Assembly: GCA_963575745.1 (NCBI GenBank)
Contig: CAUYUJ010000669.1
Location: forward strand, 1,052,501-1,116,500
DNA from: Prorocentrum cordatum
Lineage: Eukaryota; Sar; Dinophyceae; Prorocentrales; Prorocentraceae
DNA length: 64,000 nucleotides
Direction of reading: 5' to 3'
Shown here: one piece after another, positions 43,931-56,099 of the stretch
Layout: the number at the start of each line of letters is the position of its first letter
Numbering within the stretch: position 1 is the stretch's first letter
Program-made: the position numbers and the translations under genes
The notes under the pieces: generated by a model
What the model was told of the DNA's origin: nothing
The model's input: only the letters and a program-made list of their open reading frames with translations
The model's database searches: none

Positions 43931-44802
43931 CCCCCTCGTGGAGCAGGTCTTGACGACAATCCACCCTTCGCCAGAGTTCGTAGGAGAAACCAATTAACAC
44001 AGATGCAATTTCGGAGCTCCCCGCGGATTTCGTGGCAGCGTTGGGCCTTCCTGGCGCTGCCTCCCGCGCCACCCTGGCGCGTTCCGCGCGGGCGGCAGGG
44101 AGGAGGTCCCGGCCCCGATCCAACAATCAGCGCGGACATCCGAACGTTTACGTTTGTATTTTGTGTTTGGTTCTGCCTCTAAGAATGGCTTGCCTGGACT
44201 CCAGCCATATTGATTTGTCCAATCCCGCCGCTGATCGTCTGGTTCGGCAGTTGGGGCCCACGTTTGGCCCCCCAGACTACCAGCGCCCCTGACGACAGGA
44301 TGCCCAGCGGGAGCGGGTCCATCCGTCGGAAGTCTGGGCTTGGCTGAGTGGGCCTCGCCGCCACAGCTGGACTCGTTCGAAATCTTGGCCGAGACGTGCC
44401 CCAGAAGAGTTCCAGGGAGCAGCAACATAGGTATCCTTTCGTTGCCCCAGCAAGGAGCAGGCCAACGCCAGGGAGACCTTTGGGTGCGGGTCCACGATGG
44501 CCCTTCGATCGCCGAGCGTATCGAGACAGCAGCTCGGGTCCGGCCCCCCCCCCCTCCCCTTCCGAAAGCCGTGCGCGAAGGGTCATCCACGCGCGGAACC
44601 GACTTCGGCGCGGCCCGTCCCCCCGTGGCATCTTGGAGGAGGCGGAGGAGGACTTGGAGGACCAATGTAAACCCAAAACGCATCAAGGATGTTGTACTTA
44701 ACCCTCCCTCCAAGTTCCCTTTTCGTGTGTTCCTTGATCGAATTGATACTCATCGCTGGAAGTGGCCCACGAGAAGAAAACCTTTTGAAACTCCTCAATC
44801 GT
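43931..44802. other. No recognisable gene
   Basis: Mixed GC-rich DNA; frames of 100-240 codons on both strands match nothing that I know. Confidence 0.5.
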
Positions 44803-45260
44803 GCCAAAGCACAATCCTTGGGACTTCAACGCCGCGGGTCAACGTGGCGTTTGAGTCCTGACAATCCCGAGTCGTGCCAGAATACCATTCCCGGGAGCGC
44901 AACGCCACGAGTCAACTTGACTGTTGTGTGTTTTGTCAGTCCTAGATCGTGCCAGAACACCGCTCCTGTGACTTCACCACGCGGATTCTTGAAAAAGTCA
45001 CGAGGTTTTGCGCCGAGTGCGCCAGACGCTAAGGCGAGAGCCACAGTTTGAAAAGAAATTGGTTCCATTCTCAAATCAGTTGCAACATTTCAATGTGGAT
45101 GCGCGCGGCGCCAAGGCGAGATCCACATGTTGAAAACCACAGGTCCTTCATCTCTTGTAATGTAACAAACTTTGACGATGAATGTGCGCGGCGCCACGGC
45201 GAGAGCCACATGTTGAAAACGATCCGCTTGCATCCGTGGAACTGTTACACATTTCAAGTT
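44803..45260. repeat. Two adjacent three-unit minisatellites (~70 bp and ~83 bp)
   Basis: Units starting TCGTGCCA(A/G)A occur at about 44,803, 44,872 and 44,947 (shared CAACGCC(G/A)CG(G/A)GTCAAC). A second set at about 45,015, 45,098 and 45,182 shares CGGCGCCA(A/C)GGCGAGA and CCACATGTTGAAAAC. Confidence 0.8.
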
Positions 45261-46860
45261 GCATGGCCATCTGTTGTGAGGCAGTCTCAGACGAATTGCC
45301 CGGCCCGCCCGTCCGACACGTCTGGGGGTGCGACAGGGATGGTTTGTTCTAAAGAAAAATGGATGGAGGAGGGAAGCGTACGTGCTGACACTGGCGCCAA
45401 GACCACCCCCACCGAGTGAAGGTGGGCCCCATTCTTAGGGGCTGTAAGTTTCCAGGGCCTGTCGGGGCATCGCCACCAGGAATCGGGGACCACGTTCTCG
45501 CGGTGGAGCTACCATCGGGGACCAGCTGGCCGGGGCCAGCGCTGACTTGGGCCGGCCAGGGCCATCTTGCGAACACCGACCGGCCACGCAAGCACAGCTC
45601 GCAAGGTTTGGGTCGGCGGAGAGGGGAGGTGGGGTCGTGGCTCCCAGACACAGGTCGACCACAGGGGATCGGAGGCAATGGGTTGCGCCGTAATATCTTT
45701 GGATTCAACTCCTTGCAGGTTTAATACTTCACGTTTCGCGTATTACCGCGCACCCCCGAACCGCGTGAGTCGGATACGTTGTGTACGCACTGGCCACAGG
45801 CTGGAGGTGGCGATACCTCGTGTTCGCTGACTGGGTCGCCTTCCCTCTCATGTGCAAGGGCGGGCTTTAGCCGAGTTCTGCGACAGGGTGCCATGGTGAG
45901 TGAGGCCGCTCTCTGTGCCGCCTTTCCTTCTCTTGCTGACGCTGTGTGCCTCGTCTGGCGTCCGCAGCGGCTCTCTTGCCCCCCTCTCGGCCTTCGCCTT
46001 CGCTCCCTCCCCCCTCTCTTGCCCCCGCTTGTGGTTCGGCTGGAGCTTGGCGCCGCAAGGGCGACTTCTCCCTCCGTTCCGCGTGGTCTCCGCGCCTCTG
46101 CGTCCCCACCTGCTGGGATGCCTGTGCCGGTTACCTCTAATGAGGGTCATTTTGTCCCTGGCACGTGCACTCGCCAATGCGGCCTACGCGCCACTGCGGC
46201 CAATTACCTACGTTCTGCGCCCCAGTCGTTTATCCCGCTTCTTGACCTTTGTCCTGGAGCCGCCGACCAAAAAAGTATCACCGCCGGCGTGATTGACCTC
46301 AGCGTGTTTATGGTCGCGCCGCCGCGCCATTTTGGCTGCGCTTACTTGCTGGTCGCCACCAGGTTGTCCACGCCACCGGGTTGGAAGTTTCGTTTCTGGC
46401 TCTTCTTCTGAGTGGCTGCCCGCGCGCTCGCTTCGCTTGCCTCTCTTCTCTTGCTGCCTAGTCGCGGCCCGACTAGTGTTCGGACGGCTTTCGATCTGCC
46501 TCGCGAGCCCGCAGACCAAAACGTATTTCCGCCGGCCCATCTAGCAAGGATTAGCAGGGAATTATTTTGACAAAGGGTATTTTTCATCGCGCATCCCTCT
46601 GTACTAGAGTAGTCGGTGAGTTGGCAGGCGTCCTTCTAGGGGCTCCGCGAATGCCTTTTTTATGGTTTGCTCCTGGGTATTTGGTGACCGGGAAGAGGCG
46701 CCCATGAGGACATGTGGAGTAGCGAACCATATTGGTGGCGAAAGAGTTAGTTCATGCTGCAGAGCATCTATTTCATCCAGAACCGATGTTCTGGCATGCT
46801 GTATTGATTACTCGCTCTATCACTGCGGCCTCACGTTAGCAGCCGGCAATGCATCCAGAC
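45261..46860. other. No recognisable gene
   Basis: Mixed DNA. GCCATTTTGGCT at 46,326-46,337 matches 12 nt of the leader but lacks CAAG and a pyrimidine tract, so I do not call it. Repeated phrases near 46,270 and 46,510 (CCGCCGACCAAAAAAGTATC against CGCAGACCAAAACGTATTTC) suggest a short dispersed repeat. Confidence 0.5.
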
Positions 46861-47420
46861 ACGATGCCCAATCGAGTTGCTCTGCAGTGGGACAGCCGCC
46901 CAGGATTTCTGGAAAACCAAATTCTACCGCCAGCGAGAGAGCCCATACTGCAGGGAGCGCATGCTATCCATAACCGATGCCCAGGCAAATTGCCCTAGGG
47001 GCCTCGTGGTTGCCTCGTGGGATCATTCTTGGGAGGAGACGGTGCAGGAGGAGGAGGAGGAGGAAAATGACGAGGAACCCAATGCACAGGCAAATTGTCA
47101 CAGGAACCTCGTGGAGGCCTTATGCCATGCTGGACGGAAGACAAAGAGGAACGTGAGGAAGAGGAGAGAATGGAGAAGAGGAGTCCATGCAGCAGCGCAC
47201 CAATTTCATCCAGAGCCGATGCCCAGGCGAAATGTCTTAGAAGCCTCTTTGGAGGAGGGGGAGGGGCAAGGATCAAGAGAAGGATGCTAATTTGGAGGAG
47301 GTGGAGGAGGAGAAGGAGGAAAATAATACCATACTGAGGAGGAGAAGCAAGGGGAGGAGGCGGAGGAGCAGGAGGAAGAGGAGGAGGACGACGAGGAGGA
47401 TGAGGGTGCGACCTTCGCGG
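46861..47420. repeat. Degenerate ~110-bp repeat and GGAGGA tracts
   Basis: The phrase GATGCCCAGGCAAATTGCCC and relatives (CAATGCACAGGCAAATTGTC; CGATGCCCAGGCGAAATGTC) followed by a CCTC(G/T)TGG(A/T) word occurs at about 46,978, 47,082 and 47,218, with GAGGAGGAGGAGG tracts between. A related phrase appears at about 55,280. Confidence 0.65.
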
Positions 47421-47469
47421 ATCTTTCGTCGTGAGGGCCTCGCCGCGGTCGTCGAGGACTCTTGGAGCA

Positions 47470-47845
47470 ATATTTGGGCTCTCTCGTCGGGCCCCCCTTG
47501 GGAGCCTCTCGGGGCCCTCTTGAGGTATGTTTTGTGGATCATAGAGCCCATTGGGGGCTCTTTGGGGGGTCTTGGTGAAAAGATGAAGGGTGCTGGATTC
47601 GCCCTGCTTGGAGCGCTCTTGGGGCCCTCATGGGCTCTTGGGGCTCTCTTGGGCCATCTTGGGGCCATATTGAGGCCTCCGAGGTCTGTCGGAAGCGAAA
47701 AGGCGACAGAACAGCAAGCATGGACTTCTGCTGCGCGGCGATTTTGACCTCTTGGGGTGGCCTTTGGCTTGGAGGCCTCCGAGGGCATGTGGGGCCGTCT
47801 TGGGGCACCTTGGAGGTGTGTCGAAGGCTACCATGAAGTATGACT
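47470..47845 (+). repeat. CTTGGGG minisatellite with core copy
   Basis: CTCTTGGGGCC-type units surround a core at 47,690-47,765: GTCGGAAGCGAAAAGGCGAC to GCGCGGCGATTTTGACCTCT. This is the same layout as at 10,775 and 13,430. Confidence 0.75.
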
Positions 47846-47914
47846 CTTTTTATGCTATCTTGTGCCATCTTGGAGGGTATCCTGGCGCATCGTAAAACAC
47901 CTGTGCCCCGATGC

Positions 47915-48070
47915 CATCCGCAGGCCGCGGGCGGCCCGCCGGCCGCGGGCTGCCCGCAGGCCGCGCGCCGCCCGCAGGTCGTGGGCTACCCGCAGGCCGT
48001 GGGCTGCCCGCAGGCCGCGGGCTGGCCGCAGGCCGCGGGCTGGCCGCAGGCCGCAGGCTACCCTCGCCCG
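47915..48070. repeat. GCCGCGGGCTGCCCGCAG tandem repeat
   Basis: About eight 18-nt units, some with GGCCGCAG. 48,071-48,560 is GC-rich without a recognisable gene. Confidence 0.85.
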
Positions 48071-48569
48071 CCCCGCGCGGGGCCGCCGAGGCAGCCGCCG
48101 GCGCGCCTGGTGCGGTGAGGCCCGCCGCCCAGCCCGCCAGCGGTGGCACGCGCCGCGGCGGTCACCGGCCGGGCCCTCCGCCAGTGCGCGCCGGAGCCGC
48201 CAGCGCGGCGGCGCACCCAGCTCGAGGGCTTGCGCTGCGGGCGGCGCGAGCTCTTGGTTGCGCCACGAGCTTGGCATTGGCTGGCGGCGCGGGGCCATTC
48301 CACGGCTTGCGGCGCAGGGCATGACGCCCCGGCGGCACTCCTGGGCGGCGACGGCAGTCCCATGAGATCCGTTGGCGGAGCCGGGACCACATGCACATGC
48401 TTGTGGCGGGCGGGACTTGCTGTACAGGCATGCAGTGGATCTCCTTCGTGCGGACGGGCGCGGGGCTTGTTCGGAGCGAAAAGCGGCAGCCGCGCCCCGT
48501 TGTCGCCAGACGGATGGCGTGCGCTGGCGGCCGGCGCGCGGCCTCGCGCTGATCCTGGAATACGAAAAA

Positions 48570-49045
48570 GTTTCCGCCTGGGGCCGTGCCGCGTCGTGTC
48601 AGCGCTCCTTGCCGTGACTTGCCCACGACCCATGCCATGCTGCTTCTAGTTTCCAGAGTGCGGGGAAGTTGCCGCCCGCGGGCCCGCTTGATGCACCCGT
48701 GCCGTGCTTGGCTTCTTGGATGCGAATATGGTGCCGCTCGCGTGCCGTGCTGCGCCGTGCTTAGTTCCTGGAGTGCGAAAGCGTGGCCGTCCGCGTGTCG
48801 TACTGTGCTCGTGTGCCGTGCCGGGCCTAGAGTCTGGAATGCAGAATTTGTCCGTGCCGTGCCTGGTTTTCAAATTGCGCAAAATTGACCGTGTCGTGCC
48901 ACGCTTGGTTGTCAGATTGGGAAAAAGTTGCCGTGCTAGGCCGTGCCTGATTTTCATAGGAAAAAGTTGCCGCTCTGCGCCGTGCCGCGCCTGGTTTTCA
49001 GAAAGCGAAGAAGTTGTCGTGCTATACACTTGTTTTGCTGTGCCG
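48570..49045. repeat. CCGTGCCTGGTTTTC..TGCGAAA repeat
   Basis: Degenerate units of about 40-60 nt built from GTGCCGTGC, CTGGTTTTCA and GCGAAAAAGTTGCCG. The same family reappears at 54,825-55,210 and, as the short word GTGCCGTGC, at 56,830-57,015. Confidence 0.8.
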
Positions 49046-49209
49046 CCCTGACCATGTGTCTAGTTAATTCCCAGCCCTCCCTTGGTTGGGCTTTCGTTTT
49101 GAATTGAGCTGTGGGGGCCCACTCCCTCCCCCCCCCCCTTTCGCTTGCGTGCATCTGCCAGCTTGCGTGCCTCCCGCCTCGCTGTCCTGCCTGAAGGCTC
49201 GCTGGAGGG

Positions 49210-49845
49210 CCGCGAAATGTGGAATTGCCGCCACTTTCGAGGGCTGCTGGGGGAGCCATCGCAGTGGTGCCCCACGCAGATCCAACAACAAATTCGCCAT
49301 TCTTGGGGGGCTGCAACGTGCGAGACCTTCGCCACTTGCGAGGGCTGCTGGGGGAGCTAGAACGGTGGTGTCCCTCGCAGATCCAAAGGAAGACCTCGCC
49401 ATCCTTGGGGGGCCTGCGAAATGCGAAACCTTCGCCACTTTAGAGGGCTGCTGGGCGAGGCACCACAGTGGTGTCCGACGCATACCCAGAAACAAACAAA
49501 ACTTCGCCATCCCCGGAGGCAGCGAAGTGCGAAGCCGTCGCCACTTCCGAGGTTTGCTGGGTGGGCCAGCACAGCGGGGTCCCACACAAATCCAACACAA
49601 AACTCGCCATACCAGGGGGGGATGGGTGCGAAATGCGAAACCTTCGCCATGTTCGAGGGCTGCTGGGGGGGGAAGCGCAGTGGTGCCCCACGGCATATCC
49701 AGAATAATAATTCGCCATCCTTGGGGGGTTGCGAAGTGCGAAATTGCCCTCACTTTCGAGGCCTGCTGGGGGAGCCAACGCAGTGGTTTCCCATGCAGAT
49801 CCACAACAACCCTCGCCATCCTTGGGGGTCCACCGCCGCCCCTGC
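49210..49845. repeat. Six tandem copies of a ~103-bp unit
   Basis: GAGGGCTGCTGG (or variant) occurs at 49,239, 49,340, 49,443, 49,549, 49,655 and 49,758, so units are 101-106 bp. Each unit contains TTCGCCACTTTCGAGGGCTG, a GTGGTG(T/C)CCCACGCA block and CGCCATCCTTGGGGG. Long frames on both strands here reflect the array. Confidence 0.9.
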
Positions 49846-52800
49846 TGTGAGCACGGTGTTGCTCTGTGTGTAGAAAAGGCGAAATTGGCAGACGTGTTGC
49901 ACATTTAGTGCCGACGTTTGCTCCTCGGGCAGGGTCTGCTGCGATGGTGGAGATTCGTCTTGTTCGCTGACGTGTATGAATCCGTCTACTTTCTCTTACC
50001 AGTTGCACAAAAGTGGTTGGTTTCCTTAGCCTCTCGATTTTGAGTCATTATTGCAAGAGGCTGTCGTTTTTGGTATGTCTCTTATGGCGCCTGCCTGAAA
50101 AGCCTGTTCGCGATTCCTGTCGTACGTCGACGACGCACTGCTGAAATCGCAGGCGTCGCAGGTCGCGCGGGCATAGATCGGAAACTATGCCGCCCAAGCT
50201 GGCGCCACTTAGGGGAACGTTGCACATGTTCGTCAGCATGGCCGTGGTATGCGCCAGGCCTGCGAATTGTTTTTAACTTTTCATACCTCGCCGCTGCGTT
50301 TTATTCAAACGAGAGGTTGTCCATCGGACGATTCCGCTGATTCCGTTACATATTATGACCGGGCGCAGCCTTGTATTCATTGGCTCTCCTCAGCGTCTTT
50401 GCCGTTTCGTCATAAGCCGGCGGCTGCTGCGGAAGCGGCCGAGCAGCCAGCGTCCCATGGCTCGGATGACGTTGATCGGGCGCCGCGTCGCGCGGTGGAA
50501 CAATATTTTTCGCAGCACAATTCGAGTGAGAACAAGCTTCGTTTTCAGTTCAGATGGCTTCGCAGCAAGAGCGAGTAGCAGCTGGGCCTTGTGGGCCATA
50601 ACCTGATGCAACAAATTACAGGAGCTATGGGCCGCCCCAATATCGAACAAACGCAGGCAGTCATTGCGCGCTTGGAAGCCCATAGTGGATCCTTCGGATT
50701 GGCGTTCAAACGGCTCAGAAGATGTGTCAAAAGCTGCTGCCCCCCGCGGCCGACCTCGCGCCGCGGCGAGTTCCGCCGCTTCAAGCAAGCAGCCCGGGCG
50801 AACGCGGACAAGGACCCAAGCGCTTGCCGTGATAGCTGGGTGTCCTGTCTAACAAACAGCGGGCTCTTTCCCAGGAGCGCTGGCCGCGCGCCCGCTGCTG
50901 GGATACCTGTTGCGCGCGAGGTTGAGCGCCTGCAGGCCGCGTCGCGGGGCCATCCCGATTCGGTGGCCGCCGAGTCGCGCAGGCTACTGCGCGGGATCCA
51001 GGCGGAGGCCGCGCCGCTGAAGCTCGTGTTCCACAGGGGGCAGGCGGCGCTGGCGTCTGCGGATTTGCACGAAGGCACAGGGTGAGCGCTCCGCGCCATC
51101 TGCCCAGCGCGTAGATGCAGATGGGCGAGAGAGACTCGCACTGCGGTTGCTCTCCGCCCCTGTGGATCGCAAGCGCGGGCGACGCCTGCGCTGCCTGGGC
51201 AGCGCGCCGACGCGCCCTTTCCGCTGCGCGGGGCCTCGCAAGCCATTGACGGAGATGGGCCGAATGAGCGAGTTGCGCCGGGCGCTCCAGGATCTCGCCC
51301 GTGACTGCGTCGACGGGGTCGTGCAGCCCGCGGGGGCGGATCCGTGGCGTTGAGATGTTCTGCGCCGCGCCGCCTTGTCGCCGCGGTCGACAGTGCGTCG
51401 CGCAACGATCGAGACGGGCGCGGGCTGTTCGACTTCGGGCCGCAGCGCGACGCCGCGTCATTCCTGGGCTACCCCCTGCAAGACGAGGGCGGGCGCCCTG
51501 CGTGGTTCGCCGCTCGCGCGCCCTCCCAGCGCGGGGCCAGATGCCCCTTTCGCGTCGACGGCGTTCCCGCGCCGCCATGCGCCGCGAACGCGGGCGCAAG
51601 ACCGCGCCTCGGCGACCTGGCGAGGCAGAGCCTCACCAACGGGCCAGCTCTGCTGCAGGGGGCGTCGTCGACTGAGGACACGGCGCCACGCGCGGCCCCG
51701 GCAACCGCGGCCATTCGACTGCCGCAGCATCGGCGTCTGGGCGCAGACGGTGGCAGAGACAGCGAGGGCGACGAGCTGCGCGGTTGGATTCGGCCCCAGG
51801 TTTCCTATTCTTTTCGCCCGGCGCAGTGGCTGGCGAAAGGGTCGCGGGCCTGCGCGCCCGCCGCGCGGGCGGCTTCGCGGGCGAGGGGCGCGCTGCGCAT
51901 CGCTTCCGCGCTTGCGTGCATTGTTGCAGCCGAGGCGGCGCGCCGGGCACTGGTGTCAGCGACGATGGCCATTGCGTCGCGCTGCTCCGCGCGGAGGATA
52001 ACGGGTGGCACGCCGCGGGCGACTTGGGCCGCGAGGCCGCCGTGCGCGCGCGGGCCCGGCCGCCCCGGGGAGGGCGCGTGCAGGTGATTCCTCGCGCGCG
52101 CGGGTGACCCTGAGGCGGTCGCGGAGAGCCTGGGCCCGCGCCGGGTCTTCGCGGGCGCCGATGGTCTTGCGGGCGGCGCAAACGATGGCAATGGCGAGTC
52201 GGGCGGCTCGGGGCGAGGCGACGCCGAGGCACCTCCCGCGAAGCGCAGGAAACTCGCGGGGAAGCAGTCCGCGGACGACGATGAGGCCCTGGCCAAGCGC
52301 GGGAAGCTCGCGGGGCGTCCGCCGCCGGGCGATTCGGAGCGAGACATCGGCGGGGACCTTCCAGTGCAGCGCAGGAGGCTCGAGGGAAAGCAGCCGCCCG
52401 GTGTCGGCGAGACCGCCCCGGCGTTCCAGGCGCCAGCCAAGCGCGGCATGTTGTCGCGGGAAACTGGCTCCCACGAGAAGAAGCGCCGCGACGGGCGGAG
52501 ACGCGACGGCCAGAACCAGCGCCGCGACGGCCAGAACCAGCGCCCCCGGGTGCCGCGCCACCCACATTTTCGGTAGGGGTTTTCATAGATGTGGAGCAAC
52601 CGGAATTTGAAGTCAGCGTCTAAGACCCGGTTTCATGAGAAGGCGCGCGCGATTGCAATGCATTGTTATAGACAGCGTAAGAATCGATTCCCCGCGACCC
52701 TCTCTCGTCCGTTTCCGCAATCGAAAGCCACTGGTGCGCGCGCCCTCCAATCCCAGCATTCCACCGCCGATTCTCGTTTCAATATTTCACGCGTTTCTCG

Positions 52801-52916
52801 CGTTTTAAAATGCAGATGCACGGCGAACGTTCGCGCGGAGATCGCGCCTGCACGGCGCCGCGAAACCGCTTGGCGGTGCAGGCACTTGTGTCTTAGTTTT
52901 CCTGTTTGCCAAACCG
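49846..52916. other. No recognisable gene in 3 kb
   Basis: Very GC-rich from 50,700 on; many overlapping frames on both strands, none matching a family I know. The plus frame at 50,591-51,085 begins plausibly (NLMQQITGAMGRPNIEQTQA) but becomes Arg/Ala/Pro-rich. A hypothetical or LINE-derived fragment is possible at 50,250-50,800. Confidence 0.4.
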
Positions 52917-53260
52917 CGCCGTCACCGCCGCAATCATCATCGCAATCGCCGTTCTCATCATCATCTCCACCACCTTCATAATCATTGCAAGTGTCACTAT
53001 CATCAACCTATCATCACCGTCATGATCACCACCACCATCATCATCATCGCTATAATATGCGTAACCATCCAGTATTCTCAGCATCACCATCATCATCAGT
53101 ATCGTCAGCGCCAACACCAGCACCATCACCACTACAACCAGCTTTATCATCACCATCATCAGCCCAGTTGCGAAGCGTACACACAGGGCGCAGTCAGGTG
53201 TGGACGGCGGTGAGGACGCTGATGGTGGTGATGGTGGTGGTATTGATGATGGTGATGATG
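52917..53260. repeat. ATC/CATCAT and GGTGAT-rich DNA
   Basis: CATCATCATC-type words run to about 53,165, followed by GGTGATGGTGGT-type words on the same strand (53,205-53,260), which are roughly the reverse complement. Confidence 0.8.
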
Positions 53261-54180
53261 GCGACTTCGGGTCGGGTGGCTTCGGGCCCGTTAGCCGTGC
53301 GGCTCCAGATCCGAGCGCCGGTGGGCGCGACCCAGAAGCCATCGATACTTCTGAGCCGCGTCCCCCGGCGCCCCACCCCGCGCCCCCGCCGGCCTGCGGC
53401 GCCGCTGGCGGCGCGGCGGCGGCTGGAGGGGCTCGCGGAGACGGCCGCGAAGGCGGCTGGAGGGACAAGAGGAGGCGCGGCCGCGCAGCCGCAGGCCGCG
53501 GCCGCCTGCAGGGCCTCCGCCCCTCGCGGCGTTCCTGGCCGCGGTCTCCTCCGCCCCTCCTGGCCGCCGGGCTGCGGCGCCCGCGGTCCCCGCCGCCGCC
53601 CAGGCTGCGGCCCGCGCCGCCCAGGCCGCTGCCCTCTGGGCCGCTGCCCCCCGCGGTCGCGCCGACCGAGCCGCGGCCCCCCGCGGCCGCGCGCGCGGAG
53701 CTCGAGGAGACCGAGGAGCTCGACGCGGCCGAGCTCGGCGCGGTCGAGGGCGACGCGACCGGGGAGCTCAAGGGCGACGCGGCCGAGGGCGACGCGCCCA
53801 CGCCGACCGAAGAGCTCGGCGCGGCCGTTGGCGACGCGGCCGAGCCGACCGAGGAGCTCGACGCCGCCGAGGGCGACGCGGCCGAGAGCGACGCGCCCGA
53901 GGGCGACGCGCCCGGGCCGACCGAGGAGCTACCGCCCGCTGCTGGCGGCGGCGTTCATCGGCACTGCCCCAGGCCACGCGCGAAGCGCAGGTTCGCGGCC
54001 GATCGCATTCGACGCGAGGAGTTGCTCCCCCGCAGGGCCCGGCGGCAGCGCAGAACCAAGATGGAGGCCGGGATGGCGGCCAATATGAAGGCCGGGAGGA
54101 AGACCAATATGAAGGCCACTATGAAGATGAATGGCAGCCTCGAGCAGGAGAAGGAGAAGGGCGGCTTCCAGGAGGACAGC
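53261..54180 (+). other. Open frame of doubtful status, Ala/Glu/Asp/Gly-rich
   Basis: An uninterrupted plus frame runs through GC-rich DNA. At 53,700-53,935 it contains degenerate repeats (EELDAAEGDAAESDAPEGD) encoded by CGACGCGGCCGAG-type tandem words. Composition explains the openness of this and of the opposite frames. I see no domain and call it a repeat-derived frame rather than a gene. Confidence 0.35.
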
Positions 54181-54824
54181 GCAGGGACGTGCGTAACTTT
54201 CGTCACGTTCGCGCATTGCCCGCGGTGTCTGGCGAGTTCGCGGCGGTTGGTCGCCGGCGCTTCATTGGCGCTGTCGCCGACGAGAGATGCCATTGTCGGC
54301 AATGCCTCGCGCCCGCGAGAGCAAGGGTTCCCATGGCGCTCGGCGCTGCCCCGTCGCGCAGCGCTCGGCGCTGTCGCGTCGCAGCTCGCGGGGGGCCGCT
54401 GCGCCGCACATCGCATGGCGTTTCCTTGTGTCCGCGTGGCCTTCCATCCTCAGCTGCCTCTGGCCCGCCATGCCACCCCCGCGCGCTTGCCTCGCCCAGC
54501 GCGACGCGCTGTTCTGCTATAGAGCATGGCGCTTTTCTGTCCCGCGTGCGTAGCGTTTGGCGGTTTGGTTTTTTATAAACACGCATGGCCCCTTTCACTC
54601 TCCACCGTATGCTTTTCTCTCTCTCTCTCTCTCTCTCGCAATCTTGCCATTTCTGCATTTTTTGGCGTATCTCTGAAAGCTCATGCGCATTGTGGATCCT
54701 AGAAGATGTTGGTTTGCGTTGCGCGGTCCCACATCGATTCGCCACTTGTTCAGATGAAGGTTGGTTACGTCGCTGGGTCTTCGCTCCAGTTTGCGAATTG
54801 ATTGGTTGTCCGAGTGCGCAATGA
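54181..54824. other. No recognisable gene
   Basis: GC-rich, then mixed DNA with (TC)n at about 54,615-54,640. Confidence 0.55.
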
Positions 54825-55215
54825 TGTCCCGTGCCGCGCCTGGTTTTCATAATGCGAAGCATTTGCCGCGCCATTCCGCGGCATGTGTCAACAGTGCGAA
54901 AATGCATCCATCATGCGAGAGCCGTCGCGCCATGTTGGGATTTTGGAACATGCGAAGCAGTTGCGGTGCCCTTCCACGATTGTTCAGAATATGAAGCGGT
55001 TGCCGTTCCGTGCCGTCCTTTTTTTTCGGATTATTGTGCCGTGTTTGGTTTTCGGAATGCGGAGGCATGCCGTCCCGTGGCGCGCCCGCGTGCAGTATCG
55101 CGCTGGGAAATGAACCGCGTTTGCCCGCGATTGATGAAAACAACGCGACGCATGTGCCGTGTGTTCGTGTGTTGTGTCGTGCGTGTTGTGCCGCGTTTCT
55201 TTCGTAGGGTGCGAA
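54825..55215. repeat. CCGCGCCTGGTTTTCATAATGCGAA repeat, second locus
   Basis: Units share CGTGCCGCGCCTGGTTTTCA and (A/G)ATGCG(A/G)A(A/G)GCA with the array at 48,570-49,045. The middle is degenerate (AACATGCGAAGCAGTTGCGG, AATATGAAGCGGTTGCCGTT). Confidence 0.7.
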
Positions 55216-55354
55216 ACCAACCAGACAACGATTGCTTAAATGGGGCTTTCGCTGGTTCCATACGTCCATCTAGAAACGATACCCAGGCGGTTTGCCCTGA
55301 TCAGGAATGTGGAAGGAGCATGCAGTGGGAAACCAGGTCCGAGGAAACAGTCAT

Positions 55355-55700
55355 TCCCCAAGGGGAGGAGGAAGAGGAGGAGGGGCACGGCCAGGGTAGG
55401 GGGGGAGGGGAGAGGGAAAAGGAAGAATAGGCGGATGAGGACGAGGAGGAGGAGGGCGAGCAGACAGGCCAGAGGCTTTTTGCATCTATTGTCGGATGTC
55501 TCTAGACAAGTTTTGGGGGTCATCGTGCGGCTTATTGGGGGCCTTTTGCCGATCCTGGGGGGGAGCCTTTTGTGACCTCCTGGGCGTCTGTTGGGGACTT
55601 CTGGGGGGCCTCTTGGGGCCTCCTGGGCGCCTCTTGGGGCCCTCTTGAACAGTCTTGGGAGCCGTAGGGGTCATCTTGGGGCCATCTTGGAGGAACTCGA
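55355..55700. repeat. GGAGGA tract and CTTGGGG minisatellite
   Basis: GAGGAGGAAGAGGAGG (55,363-55,460) is followed by TTGGGGGCC/CTCTTGGGGCC units (55,510-55,690). No clear core is present; the sequence then becomes AT-richer at 55,700. Confidence 0.75.
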
Positions 55701-56099
55701 TCAAACAATTGGGGTATTCAAATGAAGATTCCCCTTCCCAGGAGGCCTACATTGGGCCAACACCTTAGGACAATAACTAATATTGCTCTCTCGCGAAGGC
55801 CTGTTTGGACGCTCCGCTTTCTGTTCCTTTTTCTTGCATCTGGGCTTTTTGGCAACGCCGTCTCCCGGCATACCGAGCTCGCGTGCGGACAGATTCTGCC
55901 GCGCGGCGACGTAAACATAAAATGTTTGGACGCCCCAGTGGGTCGTTGGCCGCCCCGCTCGGGGGAGGGGAGGTGGTAGAGGAAGGTGTCAAGCTACCCG
56001 CAAGCAACAATCCGTCTCGCTCATTCCCACCTGCCCCCCCCCCAACACATGGGTAGCACCTGAGTCTCAGTATATTGGCACTCATCGGGAACCAATGCA
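55701..56099. other. No recognisable gene
   Basis: Mixed DNA with a C run at 56,034-56,043. Confidence 0.55.

Noticed and set aside
46326-46337. Spliced-leader match GCCATTTTGGCT
   Set aside because: Only 12 nt match, the diagnostic CAAG end is absent and no coding block follows.
50249-52610. Possible gene cluster from long overlapping frames
   Set aside because: All frames are similarly open in very GC-rich DNA, with no family motif and no preferred strand.
53200-54522. 440-residue plus-strand protein
   Set aside because: Starts in GGTGAT repeats and runs through GCGACGCGGCCGAG-type tandem words; composition alone keeps it open, so it is listed only as a doubtful frame.
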